In this document: piece by piece, positions 1 through 11,103 of the stretch
Numbering within the stretch: position 1 is the stretch's first letter
Layout: every line of letters begins with the position of its first letter
Assembly (NCBI GenBank): GCA_009602725.1
Contig: WELB01000073.1
Location: 199,764 to 263,763, forward strand
Direction: 5' to 3'
From: Spirogloea muscicola
Lineage: Eukaryota > Streptophyta > Zygnematophyceae > Spirogloeales > Spirogloeaceae
DNA: 64,000 nucleotides
The notes under the pieces: generated by a model
The model's database searches: none
What the model was told of the DNA's origin: nothing
Seen by the model: only the letters and a program-made list of their open reading frames with translations
Translations under genes and position numbers: made by a program

Positions 1-1620
1 CGCTCTGTAAGCACGGGCTGCAGAGGGGCGGCGTGGCGGCGCCCCACGCGGCGGGGCAGCGGGGGCGCCCGCCGGCCCAGGGCCACGCTCACAGCGGGTG
101 GGAACGGGGCCGGCTGGGCCACGTGGGCCNCCTCCCTCGCTGACCTGGTGCGGCGCCCGCCACGTGGAGCTGCTCGCGGGCACGGCGGCGCCGCCGGCGG
201 GCCCGCGGATTTGCCAGGCCGGTGACGGCGGCCGGTGCCGGGAACGTGGGGCGACGGGCACCGCCGGGCGAGGTGGCCCCCACCTCCCCTCCTCAGGACC
301 TTGTTTCGGGCTGGCCTTTCACAGCCCTTGCCTCCATTGGGAGAGCCATTGCTTTCACAGCCCTTGCCCGCTCTGGAAGAGCCATTTACTTTCCATCGCC
401 CTCGCCCCCTTCGGAAGAGCCACTTGCTTCCGCGGGTGGGCGGGGAGAGCCGGGGGCCGCCGGCCAGCTACAGGGCGCGCGACGGGATGTGCCGGCGTCG
501 GCAACGGTAATCTTCGACTCCCGCCCTGCGGGTGGCGGGCGGTAGGCGGGGGCGGCAAAGAGGAGCGCAAGTGCGAGTGGCTTCACCAGTGGCTCGGTGG
601 TTGGCTGCGTGACCGCCCGCCCGTCTCCAAAAGAGAACGGCGCGCCCCCTGAGAAAAGATGGGCTGGCCAAGCCAGCCCAAAAAGAATGGACAATATCCA
701 AAGTCAGAAAATAGAATTGCCCGCCTCCGGGCGGGCCTTCCAGGCAAAATGGAGTGTGTGTGGAGTAATGGATCGGGCCTGAGTGGCCAAGTACAAAGGC
801 AAGTGCATTTGCTGGGGGGGTGTTGAGGGCCGACATCGAGAGTCGCGTCGTGCACTTGTAACGGTTGGCATTCATTTGTGGGCTGCGGCTTACAGGCTTC
901 GGCTACAATATACCTTAAGCCCTAGATCTTAATTCTAAACCTACACCCTAAACCCGAGATCCTTTCGGAAGACCTACGTCTTGTGACGACGCCGAGCCCA
1001 TTAGACACTCTGTTCATATTTGCACAGAGCATATGAAATGCAAAATGTGGCTCTGCACCAAGCGAAAGGCCAACTTCAAGAGCGCTAAGGAAGCCGGGTA
1101 AGGCACGGCAGATATTTCGCGATCTAATGAAGGCAATGGCTCCGGACCGCAGCAAAGGAGTCTAAACAAGAAGAGGATAGATGGAGGCGATGCCTGTGAA
1201 AGGCCAGCCCAACGAAAAGTGGATGAGCTTTAAAGAGGGCTGTCGCAGTATTGACAGGCATAAATCGCACTGCAGGCAGTGCAGGGAGGCTGAGAGTGCA
1301 CGCCAACAGAGAAGAAGTGGCTCTCCAAGTGGGGAGGAACAAAGGATGAAAGACGCTTCCAGGAGAAGAAAGTGCTCGCCCTGAGAGAAGGATTTTTCGT
1401 GAATTTGAAACAAACTAAGGCCAAATGGCCGGAGAAGGGGGGACGGAGGAGAGGGCGGTCGCTGGGAGAGGCCAGCCAGGAGAAAGAAATAAAGAAAGAA
1501 AGGGAAGGACTCGCCCATTGAGGATAGGGGCTGGAAAAGCCAGCCCAAAAAAGATTGAGTAAAGTACGAGAAGGGGGCCAGGGAAGCGCTAAGAAAAACA
1601 AGCACACCAAGAAACAAAGC
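1..1620. other. Repeat-rich stretch without a supported gene
   Basis: I see no gene here. The stretch holds several copies of the short hairpin module (298-430 forward, where several tails are stacked; about 655-705, 1190-1215 and 1455-1560 in reverse). A copy of the family-2 LINE 3' tail lies at about 765-850. Degenerate telomere-like CCCTAAACC runs occur near 930-955. Long frames on both strands here are GC-driven and show no domain. Confidence 0.6.
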
Positions 1621-1633
1621 AGCTACGTATTAC

Positions 1634-3140
1634 TCAGTAGCCCCTGCTAAGCAACCGCAGGTCAGAGAAGCTAGGCTCCTGGAAGTGGGTCCCCTGGCCA
1701 GAGCCAGAGGCAGCAGCGAAGGCTCTGCTGGCACGTAGGTGCAGCGCGCGGGCCATAGACCTCTGCAGCGAGACGGCCAAGCGCATCCGGTACACCTGCG
1801 CAGGCGACCCGGCTGCAGGAAAATCCACCGGCTCCCCATGGAAGCGGCAGACGATGGCGTGGCGGGCGAGCTGGTTGAGCAGCTCGAGCCACCGAGCGCC
1901 CAACGCCCCATGCGTGTCGATAGCCAGCGGGAAGAACTCGTCTTCCCGCGGATGATCAGCATATTTGAGCTCCTTAGCTCGAGCGGCGCAGGCGACCGCA
2001 TACCCAGCCTTGATGGCACATTGGGCCGGGTGTGAGCGGTTGTATGCGTCTGTGGTCACCACGTCCAGGATAAGACGTGGCCCGCCGGCTTGTGGGGTGG
2101 CCACAAGGTCTACGCAATGTGCGTGGAGACCGTCGGCCCTTTGCTGGAGCGGCATGACGGCGGAGTTCTCCGCTGCCACCGAGAAGCCAGCCTCCACCAG
2201 GATGCCATGCATCGCATCCCGGAGGCGGTCGTGGGCGGCTGTCCGCTCTCCGCCATGGGAACAGCACAGAACATGAGCGGCCAGCTCCCCAGGCTCGGCC
2301 CCTCGCACGCCACATTCGCACTATGCACACCCTGGAGACATGGCGGCGGCAGGCCCAGGAGCTGGTGGACGGCACTGCGAAATACCTCGTCCGGGAGAGT
2401 GAGGGCGTCGTTGAGGGGGAGGGACTGAAGCCACGCCGCAGGGGGACGTAGGACCCCTGGATGTGCCGCCGCGGCAGCCTGCAGAGCCCGGTCGTGAGCG
2501 AGCGCAAAGAAGTAGCCGGCGAGGGGGTCCCCTTGCCGCGTGCCCGCTTGGGACTGCAGGACCTCCACTTGGTCACCCCCTGTCCTCCAGACGAGGTCGC
2601 TGGGCTGACCGTATCCCAAGCGGAAAAAGGGTACCAGGGAGAAGGCGGCCCAAAGCTCCTCCGCAATGCAGGCTCCACAGTGTTGAACGCATTCTTTACG
2701 CTCAGTACCAGCCACCCCGGGTGTTGGTCCAAGGTTGCATGGACCCCGTGGACCACGGCCTCGCCCCCACTACGCAGCCCCGCGCCGTTTTGATGTGGCG
2801 GCAGGTGCACCTGCACCGGCCCCGCATGCTGCTGCCAGAGAACGCGGCTCACCAGGCGGTAGAGGACCTCCCCAATGGCAATGGGCCTGACTCCCCCGCT
2901 CGGCTTGTCGAGGGCGAGCAGCGTGCTGGTGCACAGTACGCCGCGGATGCTGGCCGACACATTGTCCCGGGCCAGATGCTGGCAGATCTGCAGCAGCGCG
3001 TTGAAGTCCGCAGCCTCTCCCTCAAGGAAGATCTCCCACAGGTGCCCAGTAAGCATGCGGGAAGGGCCGCCGGCGGCTGCGCGACGGCTGGTCTGCAGAG
3101 CCTTCTCGAGGGCGTTGGCATCCAAGACCACCTCAAGAAA
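1634..3140 (-). pseudogene. Family-1 RLE-type LINE, internally deleted copy
   Basis: The upstream frame carries reverse-transcriptase fingers/palm sequence (GVRPIAIGEVLYRL, NAFNTVE, GTRQGDPLAG). It then jumps from the HPGVL segment directly to the region just before the zinc knuckle (WLQSLPLNDALTLPDEVF). The stretch that in sister copies holds YADD and the thumb is therefore missing. The C-terminal part (1634-2308) retains the HVLCC-GGER-HDRLRD segment, the endonuclease-like D...GGPRL..DVV...K..Y pattern and the family C-terminus ending LRLLSRGY. At least one frameshift separates the frames. The 5' end is cut by a hairpin module at about 3135-3200. This copy cannot encode an active reverse transcriptase. 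Confidence 0.85.
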
Positions 3141-3419
3141 GTGGCTCTCCCAATGAGGGGCAAGGGCTGTGAAAAGCCAGCCCGAAAGGAATGACGAAGG
3201 AAGCACACGGGATCAAGTAGCTACGAAACATAAGATGGCGAGCGGCTCCGTCAACAAACGCATCACCCCCTCCGACTTGACCAGGGTTTACACTTCAAAT
3301 CCAGAAGCAAGGGGCGCGCACTCCCGTCTCTCTGATAATACTTGGTGAAAATTGACCGGGAAGGTTTTGGGAAAGCGCTTTCGGCCCCTCGGACCTTGTC
3401 GATCCGGAACAAATGCTTT

Positions 3420-3720
3420 CCGGGCTGTTCCCTTTCGGGCGAGCAGCCTGGCTTCCATGTCGCCGGGTCCCTCGTCCAAGTTTTCCGGATGCGCCTGGCC
3501 GTCTCTTTGCAGCGGTCCCTAGCTTTTGCGGTCCACTTGCGCGCAGGCCGCGCTGTGGCGGCGGCCTCCGGCTTCTGTCAGGGCGACGTCTTTCCGCCTG
3601 CTAGCTACTCAGATTTGCATCTACTGACGAGAGGTTACTGAGAGTTCGCTCACTGCTGTCTCAGTCCTTAGCACTCCGACTCCTTCAGACCTTGTCCATT
3701 CTATTGGGCTGGCCTCTCCC
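3420..3720 (+). mobile_element. Family-1 LINE 3' end plus start of 3' UTR
   Basis: A 5'-truncated LINE fragment. The frame reads GSLVQVFRMRLAVSLQRSL and ends HLLTRGY with stop at 3639-3641. It is followed by the typical tail (GTTACTGAG..., then the ACCTTGTCC...GGGCTGGCC hairpin). A second hairpin module follows at about 3750-3830. Confidence 0.75.
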
Positions 3721-3889
3721 AGCCACCAGTTAATCTGGCCGCGCTTGCTTCTTCTTTCCGGGCTGGCTGTCCACAGCCGTCGCCCCCTTTTGAGGGCCAC
3801 CTTCTCCTTCACAGCCATCGCTCACTTGTGGATGGTTCTGATCTCTCTTCCTTCTCTGCCTTCCCTTCCTTCTCTCCCTCCCTTAGCCA

Positions 3890-3960
3890 GCTCATTACCC
3901 AGTTAATAGGACATTTGTCCCTCCCTTTCAATTTCATGCGCCCCGCGCGCCTTCTTTCTG
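3890..3960. repeat. Second short dispersed repeat family
   Basis: A short motif (GGACATTTGTC...CTCCCTTTCAATTTCATGCGC...CGCGCGCCTTCT) occurs here and again near 11790-11870, 19550-19610, 20580-20660 (partial) and 47340-47400. It differs from the hairpin module and I see no coding content. Confidence 0.6.
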
Positions 3961-4033
3961 CTCTTTAGCCTGAACAATGGATTGGCTTGAATTGGCCTCG
4001 CTTTCATTCATGCGCACCGAGCGCATTCTCTCT

Positions 4034-4159
4034 CTTCTCGGGATGGCCAAGAACATGGCAGTCTTCCCAGGGCGGGTAACGACCACTGTTCGAGCCCTTC
4101 TCGGGATGGCCAAGAACATGGCAGTCTTCTCAGGGCGGGTATCGACCACTGTTCGAGCC
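4034..4159 (+). repeat. 63-bp tandem duplication
   Basis: Two adjacent 63-bp units (4034-4096 and 4097-4159) differ at only a few bases. The unit is 21 codons long, so an 83-aa frame runs through both copies as two LLGMAKNMAVF repeats. No domain is recognised, and the frame may be accidental. Confidence 0.8.
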
Positions 4160-4429
4160 AAGTGGCAACGCAAGGTCGGGGGGGGCGCGCGGAACGTGCC
4201 GGAGGGGATGTTGCAGGACCAGTGCTGAGCGATGGGCAGCGCCAGTGCTTCTCCCCGCGGGAACGCCGTCACTCAGGGTCACCCGAGATCTCAACCAGAT
4301 CCCGACACGGCGCACACGGGCGCGTCCCCGCCCGGGCCGCCCCGCCGTCCGTCACCTCGGCGGGGCGGCGAGCACGACGCCGCCATCACCAAGGCGCGGC
4401 CTTGCCCAACGGACTGCCGCGCGGAGGCG

Positions 4430-5452
4430 GGAGAGCGCGAGGAAGAGGGGTAGAGACGGCGAGAAGAAGGGCGGAGATTGAGAGGGAGGGGGGGAGAGAA
4501 CGAGATGGAGAGGAGAGAGAGAGGGGGGGGGGAGAGAGAGGGAGGGTGAGGGGGAGAGAGAGAACGTGTGCGAGAGAGAGGGAGGGAGGAGCTGGAGAGA
4601 GGCAGAGGGAGAGGGAGAGAGCGCCAGTTTTTAGATAGAGGGCTAGGGAGGGAGGGAGAGGGAGAAGAGACTCTGTGAGAGGGAGAGAGAGGGAGTGGGA
4701 GAGGAGGGGGAAAGGGAGAATTGAGAGAGCGAGGGAGGGGGAGGGAGGGAGGGAGAAAGNNNNNNNNNNNNNNNNNNNNNNNNNNNNNNNNNNNNNNNNN
4801 NNNNNNNNNNNNNNNNNNNNNNNNNNNNNNNNNNNNNNNNNNNNNNNNNNNNNNNNNNNNNNNNNNNNNNNNNNNNNNNNNNNNNNNNNNNNNNNNNNNN
4901 NNNNNNNNNNNNNNNNNNNNNNNNNNNNNNNNNNNNNNNNNNNNNNNNNNNNNNNNNNNNNNNNNNNNNNNNNNNNNNNNNNNNNNNNNNNNNNNNNNNN
5001 NNNNNNNNNNNNNNNNNNNNNNNNNNNNNNNNNNNNNNNNNNNNNNNNNNNNNNNNNNNNNNNNNNNNNNNNNNNNNNNNNNNNNNNNNNNNNNNNNNNN
5101 NNNNNNNNNNNNNNNNNNNNNNNNNNNNNNNNNNNNNNNNNNNNNNNNNNNNNNNNNNNNNNNNNNNNNNNNNNNNNNNNNNNNNNNNNNNNNNNNNNNN
5201 NNNNNNNNNNNNNNNNNNNNNNNNNNNNNNNNNNNNNNNNNNNNNNNNNNNNNNNNNNNNNNNNNNNNNNNNNNNNNNNNNNNNNNNNNNNNNNNNNNNN
5301 NNNNNNNNNNNNNNNNNNNNNNNNNNNNNNNNNNNNNNNNNNNNNNNNNNNNNNNNNNNNNNNNNNNNNNNNNNNNNNNNNNNNNNNNNNNNNNNNNNNN
5401 NNNNNNNNNNNNNNNNNNNNNNNNNNNNNNNNNNNNNNNNNNNNNNNNNNNN
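4430..5452. repeat. Purine-rich (GA/GGGA) tract running into assembly gap
   Basis: From about 4430 the plus strand is almost pure purine, in GAGA and GGGAGG runs, until the N run at 4760-5452. The gap probably represents an unresolved microsatellite. Long frames reported through it are meaningless. Confidence 0.9.
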
Positions 5453-5791
5453 CCCATACCCCCCTCCCTCCTCCCCGCCAGCCCGCCTTCCTCGCTCCGC
5501 GCCCGCAGTGGACTCGAGCCCGTCCCCACCCGAACACCCATAATTGCCAGCAGGACGTATATCAAGTGCCCAGTGCCTACACCTCTCCTCCACCCAGCGT
5601 AACCATTGCTTTCATACCTCCACCTCCCGCTCAGCTCCGTCACAAGCTTTCTTGCTCGCGCGCCCACCGCGTCGGCGGGAGCTCGACGCGCGCCCGCGCA
5701 GGCCCGCGACCTCCCGCGCAGCGCCCTCCCCTGCCTTTCACCCGCCAGCAGCCGGCGCCTGGCTCCCGCTGCCACAGCTGTGCTGGCCCTC

Positions 5792-6574
5792 ATGGCGAGC
5801 GTCTTGCCTTGCAAGCGGCCCCGGGACGGCTGGGACGGCGAGGCCCTCTCCCGGGAGCTCAAGAAGCACCCGCTGCTGGAGGCTGCGGAGGCGACGGCGG
5901 CGGCGGCGGCTCCCTTGGACATCGCCCCCGCAGGCGCCCACAGTGCTGTCGCGGCTGCTGACGATGAAGCTGACGGGCTTCGCCCGAGCACGCCGTCCGA
6001 GGGTGAGACGCCCTTGGCATCGCTCGCCAGCAAGTCTGGCCGCGACTACATGGCGTGGGTGACCGATTACCTTGACTCAGACGAGGAAGCGGACGTCGAG
6101 GCGGTGACCCGCGCGCAGGCTGACCTCCTGATCTGCCTGTCACCGGATCCGACTGCCGACAACGATGCCCTGTTCAGCGGCCTTGAAGCCTCGGCCTCTT
6201 GTGGCGGCGCTGTCGATGACGAGGAGGACGGAGACGCGGCCACATCCAGTCTCCTGTCCTGGGCAGACTCCATCTTCTCCTCCGACAGCCGCGCCCCCGC
6301 TGATACTGCCGAATTCATCGACATAGCCTTGTCTGCAGCTGACAACGATGACGACGATGGCCTGGACTTCTTGACTGAGGGTGTGCCGTTCTTGGATGTT
6401 TCCGACGCTGTGGTGGACGTTGCTGTCGCATCTGTCACCCCCAGAGCTGCTCAGGCTGGCAGTACACCCGACTTCGGTTTCCTGCTCATGGCATCGGATG
6501 ATGAGCTGGGCATCCCCGCTGACCCCGTATCTCTTCACGCCCCCTCTGCTGACGCTACTTCGAAGCACCTATAG
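5792..6574 (+). CDS. Acidic low-complexity protein, function unknown
   Basis: A single-exon frame of about 260 aa if it starts at the ATG at 5792. The frame is open upstream to 5606, but that part is Ala/Pro/Arg-rich and looks like 5' leader. The N-terminus is basic (MASVLPCKRPRDGWDG), followed by an Ala run. A long Asp/Glu/Ser-rich region then contains the recurrent cores DYLDSDEEADVEAV, DDEEDGDAATSS and DNDDDDGLDF. It ends near DFGFLLMASDDELGIPAD. There is no signal peptide, membrane segment or catalytic motif. Acidic blocks with a basic N-terminus fit a disordered nuclear regulator, but that is inference. Codon third positions are strongly GC, as in the host genes. I do not recognise the family. 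Confidence 0.55.
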   Translation: MASVLPCKRPRDGWDGEALSRELKKHPLLEAAEATAAAAAPLDIAPAGAHSAVAAADDEADGLRPSTPSEGETPLASLASKSGRDYMAWVTDYLDSDEEADVEAVTRAQADLLICLSPDPTADNDALFSGLEASASCGGAVDDEEDGDAATSSLLSWADSIFSSDSRAPADTAEFIDIALSAADNDDDDGLDFLTEGVPFLDVSDAVVDVAVASVTPRAAQAGSTPDFGFLLMASDDELGIPADPVSLHAPSADATSKHL

Positions 6575-6579
6575 GCTGC

Positions 6580-7790
6580 CCGATCTGTACTTCCCCTTCC
6601 TACTCAGCCCCTCGTCCCTGCGTACCTCTGCGTATGCATCTGGCTGGCCTCTTACAGCCGCTCGTTTAAATTCTACCTCCTCTCATGTAGTGGGCGTCTT
6701 GCCCTTCCCTTGAGATGGGTTTATTTTTTGCTCGCCGCGGGGATGGCGATGCTTGCCCCGCTTGGCTAGCACGGCAAAGGCAGACGGCCGAGCTGGCCCT
6801 CTCTGTCAGTAGGTGTACCATCATTTAGGTGTACTTTTGGAGGGTTGGCCCTCACCTTGAAGACAGTCCTGTGCACATGTGCTCCGACAGCCTGCCAGAT
6901 TCTCGGCAGCAACAGTGGCCTGTGCCAGGATGTAGATTGACTGAGCAGTCTGAGACAGGCCACTTGTAAGCATTTGTACAGGCATTGAAAGAAACTGTGC
7001 ACCTTTTCCTCAGTCAAGAATCTACATGGAGAGCATTTCCATTAGTTAACCATGCTGGCAGGACTTGTGCATCCCCCTCCTTCACTACAGGAGTTCTGCG
7101 TCAGAAGTTCTGCATGTGACCAGTCTCCAGTAGCCTCATTCCTACTGCGTCCTTCGCTGCTTCTTTGCTAACACATCCAACACTACCTTGAAGGGCTTCT
7201 GTAGATTCTTATACAGCTTGTTCTGTGCCAGTCTATGTAGGCTTTAGCTGGGGCTCCTTGCCAGGGCAGAAGTCTGGTAAAAATGCTCCGATTGAGATGC
7301 TATGGCCGAGTGCCCTAGGAGAAAGTTTCAGATACTGATATTGGGTCCCGTAAGAGTTTGCGTTTTCAGCCTGGTCAGCAGAAGCTGATGTCAGGCTTGG
7401 ATAAGCTGTGCTGAAGGCAATATGCATCACGTAGGCTAAGGAGGACCAGAGTTGCAAAGATGCGCACGTCGTGCAACTGACAGACCTAGGCAGCTACTGG
7501 TGCGACGACAGCCCGCGCTTGCTGCAGCCGCGGTTTTGAGAGTGGGGGGTGGGTTGGGTCCAACGGCTACGGCCGGGAGCCTTTTGGCCCAGGGGAATCA
7601 GTTGAGATTAAACGAGGGAAATGTTTCCCCCACAAACGGCGACGGGCTGGGGTGTGAGGAAGCCCGAACTGCGGGGCCGGTTGCACGGGAACGGCGGGGT
7701 AAGCGATGGAAACGCGCTCTTCGCCTAGTTGCTAGTCGCCCGCTCCAAGCGGCCGCTAGTGAGAGGGTTTGCATTCTCGGGGAAGGGATC
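6580..7790. other. No gene recognised
   Basis: This follows the acidic protein and probably includes its 3' UTR. A partial hairpin module (GGCTGGCCTCTTACAGCC) lies at 6645-6665. From about 6800 to 7450 the sequence is of moderate GC with only short frames and no domain. The 7450-7790 part is GC-rich and also without a match. Confidence 0.5.
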
Positions 7791-7794
7791 TCCC

Positions 7795-8160
7795 AATGAA
7801 GATGTGAGCGCTTCCAAAGGGGGCGGGCTCTTACCAATGAAGAAGGGCTCGCCCATTGATAATAGGGGCTGGGAATAGCCAGCCCCAAAAAAATTGAACA
7901 AAGTACGAGAAGGGGCCAGGGGAAGCACTGAGAAAAACCAGCGCAAAAAGACTAAGCAGCTACGAAGCACTCAGTCCCCTGCTAAGCAGCCTCAGGTCAG
8001 AGAAACTTGGCTCCTGGAAGCGGGTCCCCTGGCCAAATGGTCCCAATGTCTCTCCCGTGGCTTGCCGATGGGAGCCAGCCCCGTCCTCCACAGCGTCCGC
8101 GTCCGCCGCGGCGCTCCCCGGCCGCTCTGCCGCCTTTGGCCCCTACAGGGGCGCCATTTA
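7795..8160 (-). mobile_element. LINE 3' UTR with hairpin module and degenerate 3' end
   Basis: In reverse orientation the sequence passes from a degraded LINE C-terminus (about 7980-8160) through the stop and tail (TACTGAGTGCTTCGTAGC...). It then enters the module CTGGCCCCTTCTCGTACTTTG...GGGGCTGGC...CAGCCCC. The arrangement matches the tail of the LINE ending at 1634, so the hairpin belongs to the LINE 3' UTR. Another forward module lies at about 8405-8480. Confidence 0.6.
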
Positions 8161-8835
8161 GCCACGGATCTGATCACGCCTGCTGATCACGCCAGCTGCT
8201 CCCCATTGCGCTGGGGCCGTTCGCCGAGGCGGCGACTGCGGGGATTGTGGCCGCCGCCCTCGGCCAACTCGCAAGCGTCGCCGGCCATGTCCGATCTTAC
8301 ATGCTGGCCATTCACAGCTACCATTTCCGACTTGCGGCTGCTGTCCAGGGGTGACTGGGCAGGCATCCTTGGTGGTCTCTACGCCTTTCGACTCCTTAGG
8401 ACCTCGATTATTCATTCGTGGCTGGTCTTCCCACAGCCCTCGCCCCCGTTTGACGCTTTCTCCTTGTCACAGCTGTTGCCCAATTCCGGTCCCTGCTTGA
8501 GAATTTCTGCTTGAAGGGCTTCGTCGGGTTGTAGGAGCTGGCCGATACGCAGGTACATGCTAGGCGCTCATGTGCGCTGGTGCTCTCACAGCACTTGGTG
8601 CTGTGGATCGGTAGAGTCGTGCAAGTGGGCCGAAGCCCCTGGCCCCAGCAGCCCCGTCAGGCTCCTTCCATTTCATCTGCTTGCAGCAAGCTCAGCCCAT
8701 GCGCAGCCACTGATAACCCCGTTGGTGCTGTGGATTTTGTCAAGTTGTCCAAGTGAATCTAAGCTCCCGTCCCAACAGCAGCCTCGTCAGGATCGTTGTG
8801 CTAATATCACGTTGGCGGCTCAACATTGGCAGAAC

Positions 8836-9432
8836 GGATGGTACAAACAATCATAAGAACTTTGATGAAGTATCTGCTGGAACATGGCTCAGAGCGTTGG
8901 GACAGGATTTTGCCGAGGTTGATCATGGGGTATCGTAAGTCTAACCAATTTTTTCTGTCCAGCTGTAGTGGACATTATGCAGCTTTTCCTGACATCATTG
9001 ATGTAGGTGACTGTGTATCTCAAAGTCAAACCACAGGACACCTTGACTTCTCCAACAAACCGTTGCCTCTCCAGGTCGTTGAAAACATTCCTTCAGGTGT
9101 CAAAATTCGTGGCTCACGTAATCGCATTGTTAGTCATCATGTGCATGACACTGCTCGTTGTCATTTGAGCATTATCTACACTACAATTGATCGGACCAAT
9201 CTATGGGTTTCTGAGCACCCTCTGCGTGATCTATCATCGTTATGATCAGGCAGCTGTTGAAGTCTTGTGCTCTGCTTGCAACAAGGGTTGCCATGTAGAC
9301 TGCCTTACTCCACCACTTCCTTTTGCTACAGACGATCAATGCTTCTGTATGGACTGCACAGCAAAGCGCCACATACTCCCGCGCTATCGGTGGCGTGTTA
9401 TCCATATCTGCCACCTATTCGAGTATTGGTAG
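8836..9432 (+). pseudogene. Ty3/gypsy-type integrase fragment followed by PHD-like finger
   Basis: The frame starting near 8826 contains AERMVQTIIRTLMKYLL and WDRILPRLIMGYR. These are the end of a retroelement integrase core (usual pattern NG.AER.N.TL...W...LP...AYN). A GDCV-type segment and a decayed integrase C-terminal region follow. After a frameshift near 9190-9250, the frame ending at 9432 has LCSACNKGCHVDCLTPPL and CFCMDC, the second half of a Cys4-His-Cys3 PHD finger. The first Cys pair is incomplete (CVIYH). No reverse transcriptase, protease or gag is visible upstream; 8557-8790 instead holds a short internal duplication. The copy is broken. Confidence 0.65.
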
Positions 9433-10047
9433 TGGCGGCAGACCATCTGGCACCGTAAGCTCCACTTGCGGCTCATCAACCGCTGGTCCGTCATTGTACA
9501 GCGAGAGGCCGCGTTGTGCCCTGTCCAGTGCTTGAGTTGCTCTGCTCCGCCGTCTATCAACTTTCGCATCACATTGTACCAACGGACCTGATTCTATACC
9601 GTACAACGGGCTGCAACTTATCTCCACAGTCGCCATTGTTATTTCGTCCTTCCTATAAATATGATTTGCCGTGGGCCTGTTCTCCTCATCCATTGTCGCA
9701 TGCCTTACTTTCGGCATCACACGCTCCCCCAGATTTATCAACTCCCCTGGTATTGGAAGGGGCGACTGGCCACGAGTCCAAGTAGTCGGAGATTGGCCTT
9801 CTGTAAGTTCCCTCACCGTCTCACGTTCCGCTTTGGTACCTGGCAGCGCAAATCGCTCCGGATCTGCTCTGTACATTGTGATTGCTGCCAACCTGTCTTG
9901 CAAGTGATCATTGCCTCCTGCTAAGGAAGTCCCACCATGTGTATGTAGGCTTTCGAGCCGATCTCCTGAGTCCATGCTTATTTTCCTCCGAAAGCAGAGA
10001 AGAGACGAGACAGGAATGACTGCAGCCAAGAAGGGTGCAGGTACCAC
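9415..10047 (-). CDS. Hypothetical ORF, 210 codons, probably element-internal
   Basis: An uninterrupted minus-strand frame begins at the edge of the 255-bp direct repeat (10038) and ends against the PHD-like finger. It is mildly acidic and hydrophilic with no recognised domain. Its position between integrase remnants and a terminal-type repeat suggests retroelement sequence rather than a host gene. The frame may also be accidental. Confidence 0.25.
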   Translation of the reverse strand: MVPAPFLAAVIPVSSLLCFRRKISMDSGDRLESLHTHGGTSLAGGNDHLQDRLAAITMYRADPERFALPGTKAERETVRELTEGQSPTTWTRGQSPLPIPGELINLGERVMPKVRHATMDEENRPTANHIYRKDEITMATVEISCSPLYGIESGPLVQCDAKVDRRRSRATQALDRAQRGLSLYNDGPAVDEPQVELTVPDGLPPLPILE

Positions 10048-10292
10048 AGGTGGAGAGAGATCAGTGTCAACCAGATACGACCTTGCCTGACCTTAATTGC
10101 ATCCAACAGTGGACAACAGTAACAAACTAGGTCTAGAGAAAGAGTATACTCGAGTCACACAGATACTTCTGACATACTAAAATCGATTATCTTCTACCAG
10201 AAATCATGACACTAAGCAGTCCTTAGCAGAGTCCTGAGCAATGGCAAATGAAGCAGTCCAATGCAATCGAAGCTCAATCGCAGACACAGTTC
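10038..10292. repeat. 255-bp direct repeat, left copy (LTR-like)
   Basis: The sequence from CAGGTACCACAGGTGG to GCAGACACAGTTC recurs almost identically and in the same orientation at 10850-11103. The period is 812 bp. The spacer between copies is only 557 bp and GC-rich, with no retroelement domain. It could be a miniature LTR element (TRIM-like) or a simple segmental duplication; I see no clear TG...CA termini. Confidence 0.75.
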
Positions 10293-10849
10293 TTGTAAGG
10301 AACCTCGCCCTACACACGCAGTTAGGGTGAGCAGTCCTTCTTGAGTTCGGCTGTAGAGGTATAGGGACCAACCCACTACACAGGCAAAGCACTAGCGCAT
10401 AGGCGCAGCGGAAGACAGGCCCTGTGGCGCCGCCGTCCGGCGGCGACTCCACCTCCTGGGCGCAGGCCGGCGCAGCAGGCCCCGCAGCAAGGTGCGGCGG
10501 CGGCTGCGGCGGCGAGCAGCGGCAAGGCTGCTCCTGGGCTTCACCGGCTCGAACTCCCCCCGAGCCTCAGCCCCCAAGGCTCTTCGTGCTTCCCCGTGCC
10601 ACCCCCCCTCCAGGGGTGTGAGCGGGTCGCCCCATGCATGCATGGCCTGCCAGGCGGCGGGCCAAAAATCCACCCTTGAACGGGCGGATCCTAGCGAGGT
10701 TATTTCTGGATGTGCGGGGCCCGCCTCTGGGCGAGCCACTTGCCCGGCAAGCCAGCCCGCCACCTGGCGGGCCCACTTGTCCCAAATAGCCAGTCATGTA
10801 ATGCCAACAGAGCCATGTGGCTTAACCAAATGGCTGGTTCATTACATTT

Positions 10850-11103
10850 CAGGTACCACAGGTGGAGAGAGATCGGTGTCAACCAGATACGACCTTGCCT
10901 GACCTTGATTGCATCCAACAGTGGACAACGTAACAAACCAGGTCAAGAGAAAGAGTATACTCGAGTCACACAGATACTTCTGACATACTATGATAAATTA
11001 TCTTCTACCAGAAATTATGACACTAAGCAGTCCTTAGCAGAGTCCTGAGCAATGGCAAATGAAGCAGTCCAATGCAATCGAAGCTCAATCGCAGACACAG
11101 TTC
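10850..11103. repeat. 255-bp direct repeat, right copy (LTR-like)
   Basis: This is the partner of 10038-10292, with a few substitutions and small indels. The bases outside the two copies differ, so the edges are well defined. Just downstream (11180-11260) a 21-bp phrase (GAGACCCTCCGAAGAGCGGC) is itself present twice. Confidence 0.75.

Noticed and set aside
4085-4160. tRNA-like GTTCGAGCC T-loop in the 63-bp repeats
   Set aside because: No acceptor stem, D-loop or anticodon stem can be built around it.
4291-6033. Long open frames crossing 4760-5452
   Set aside because: They run through an N gap and purine-only sequence; translation there is meaningless.
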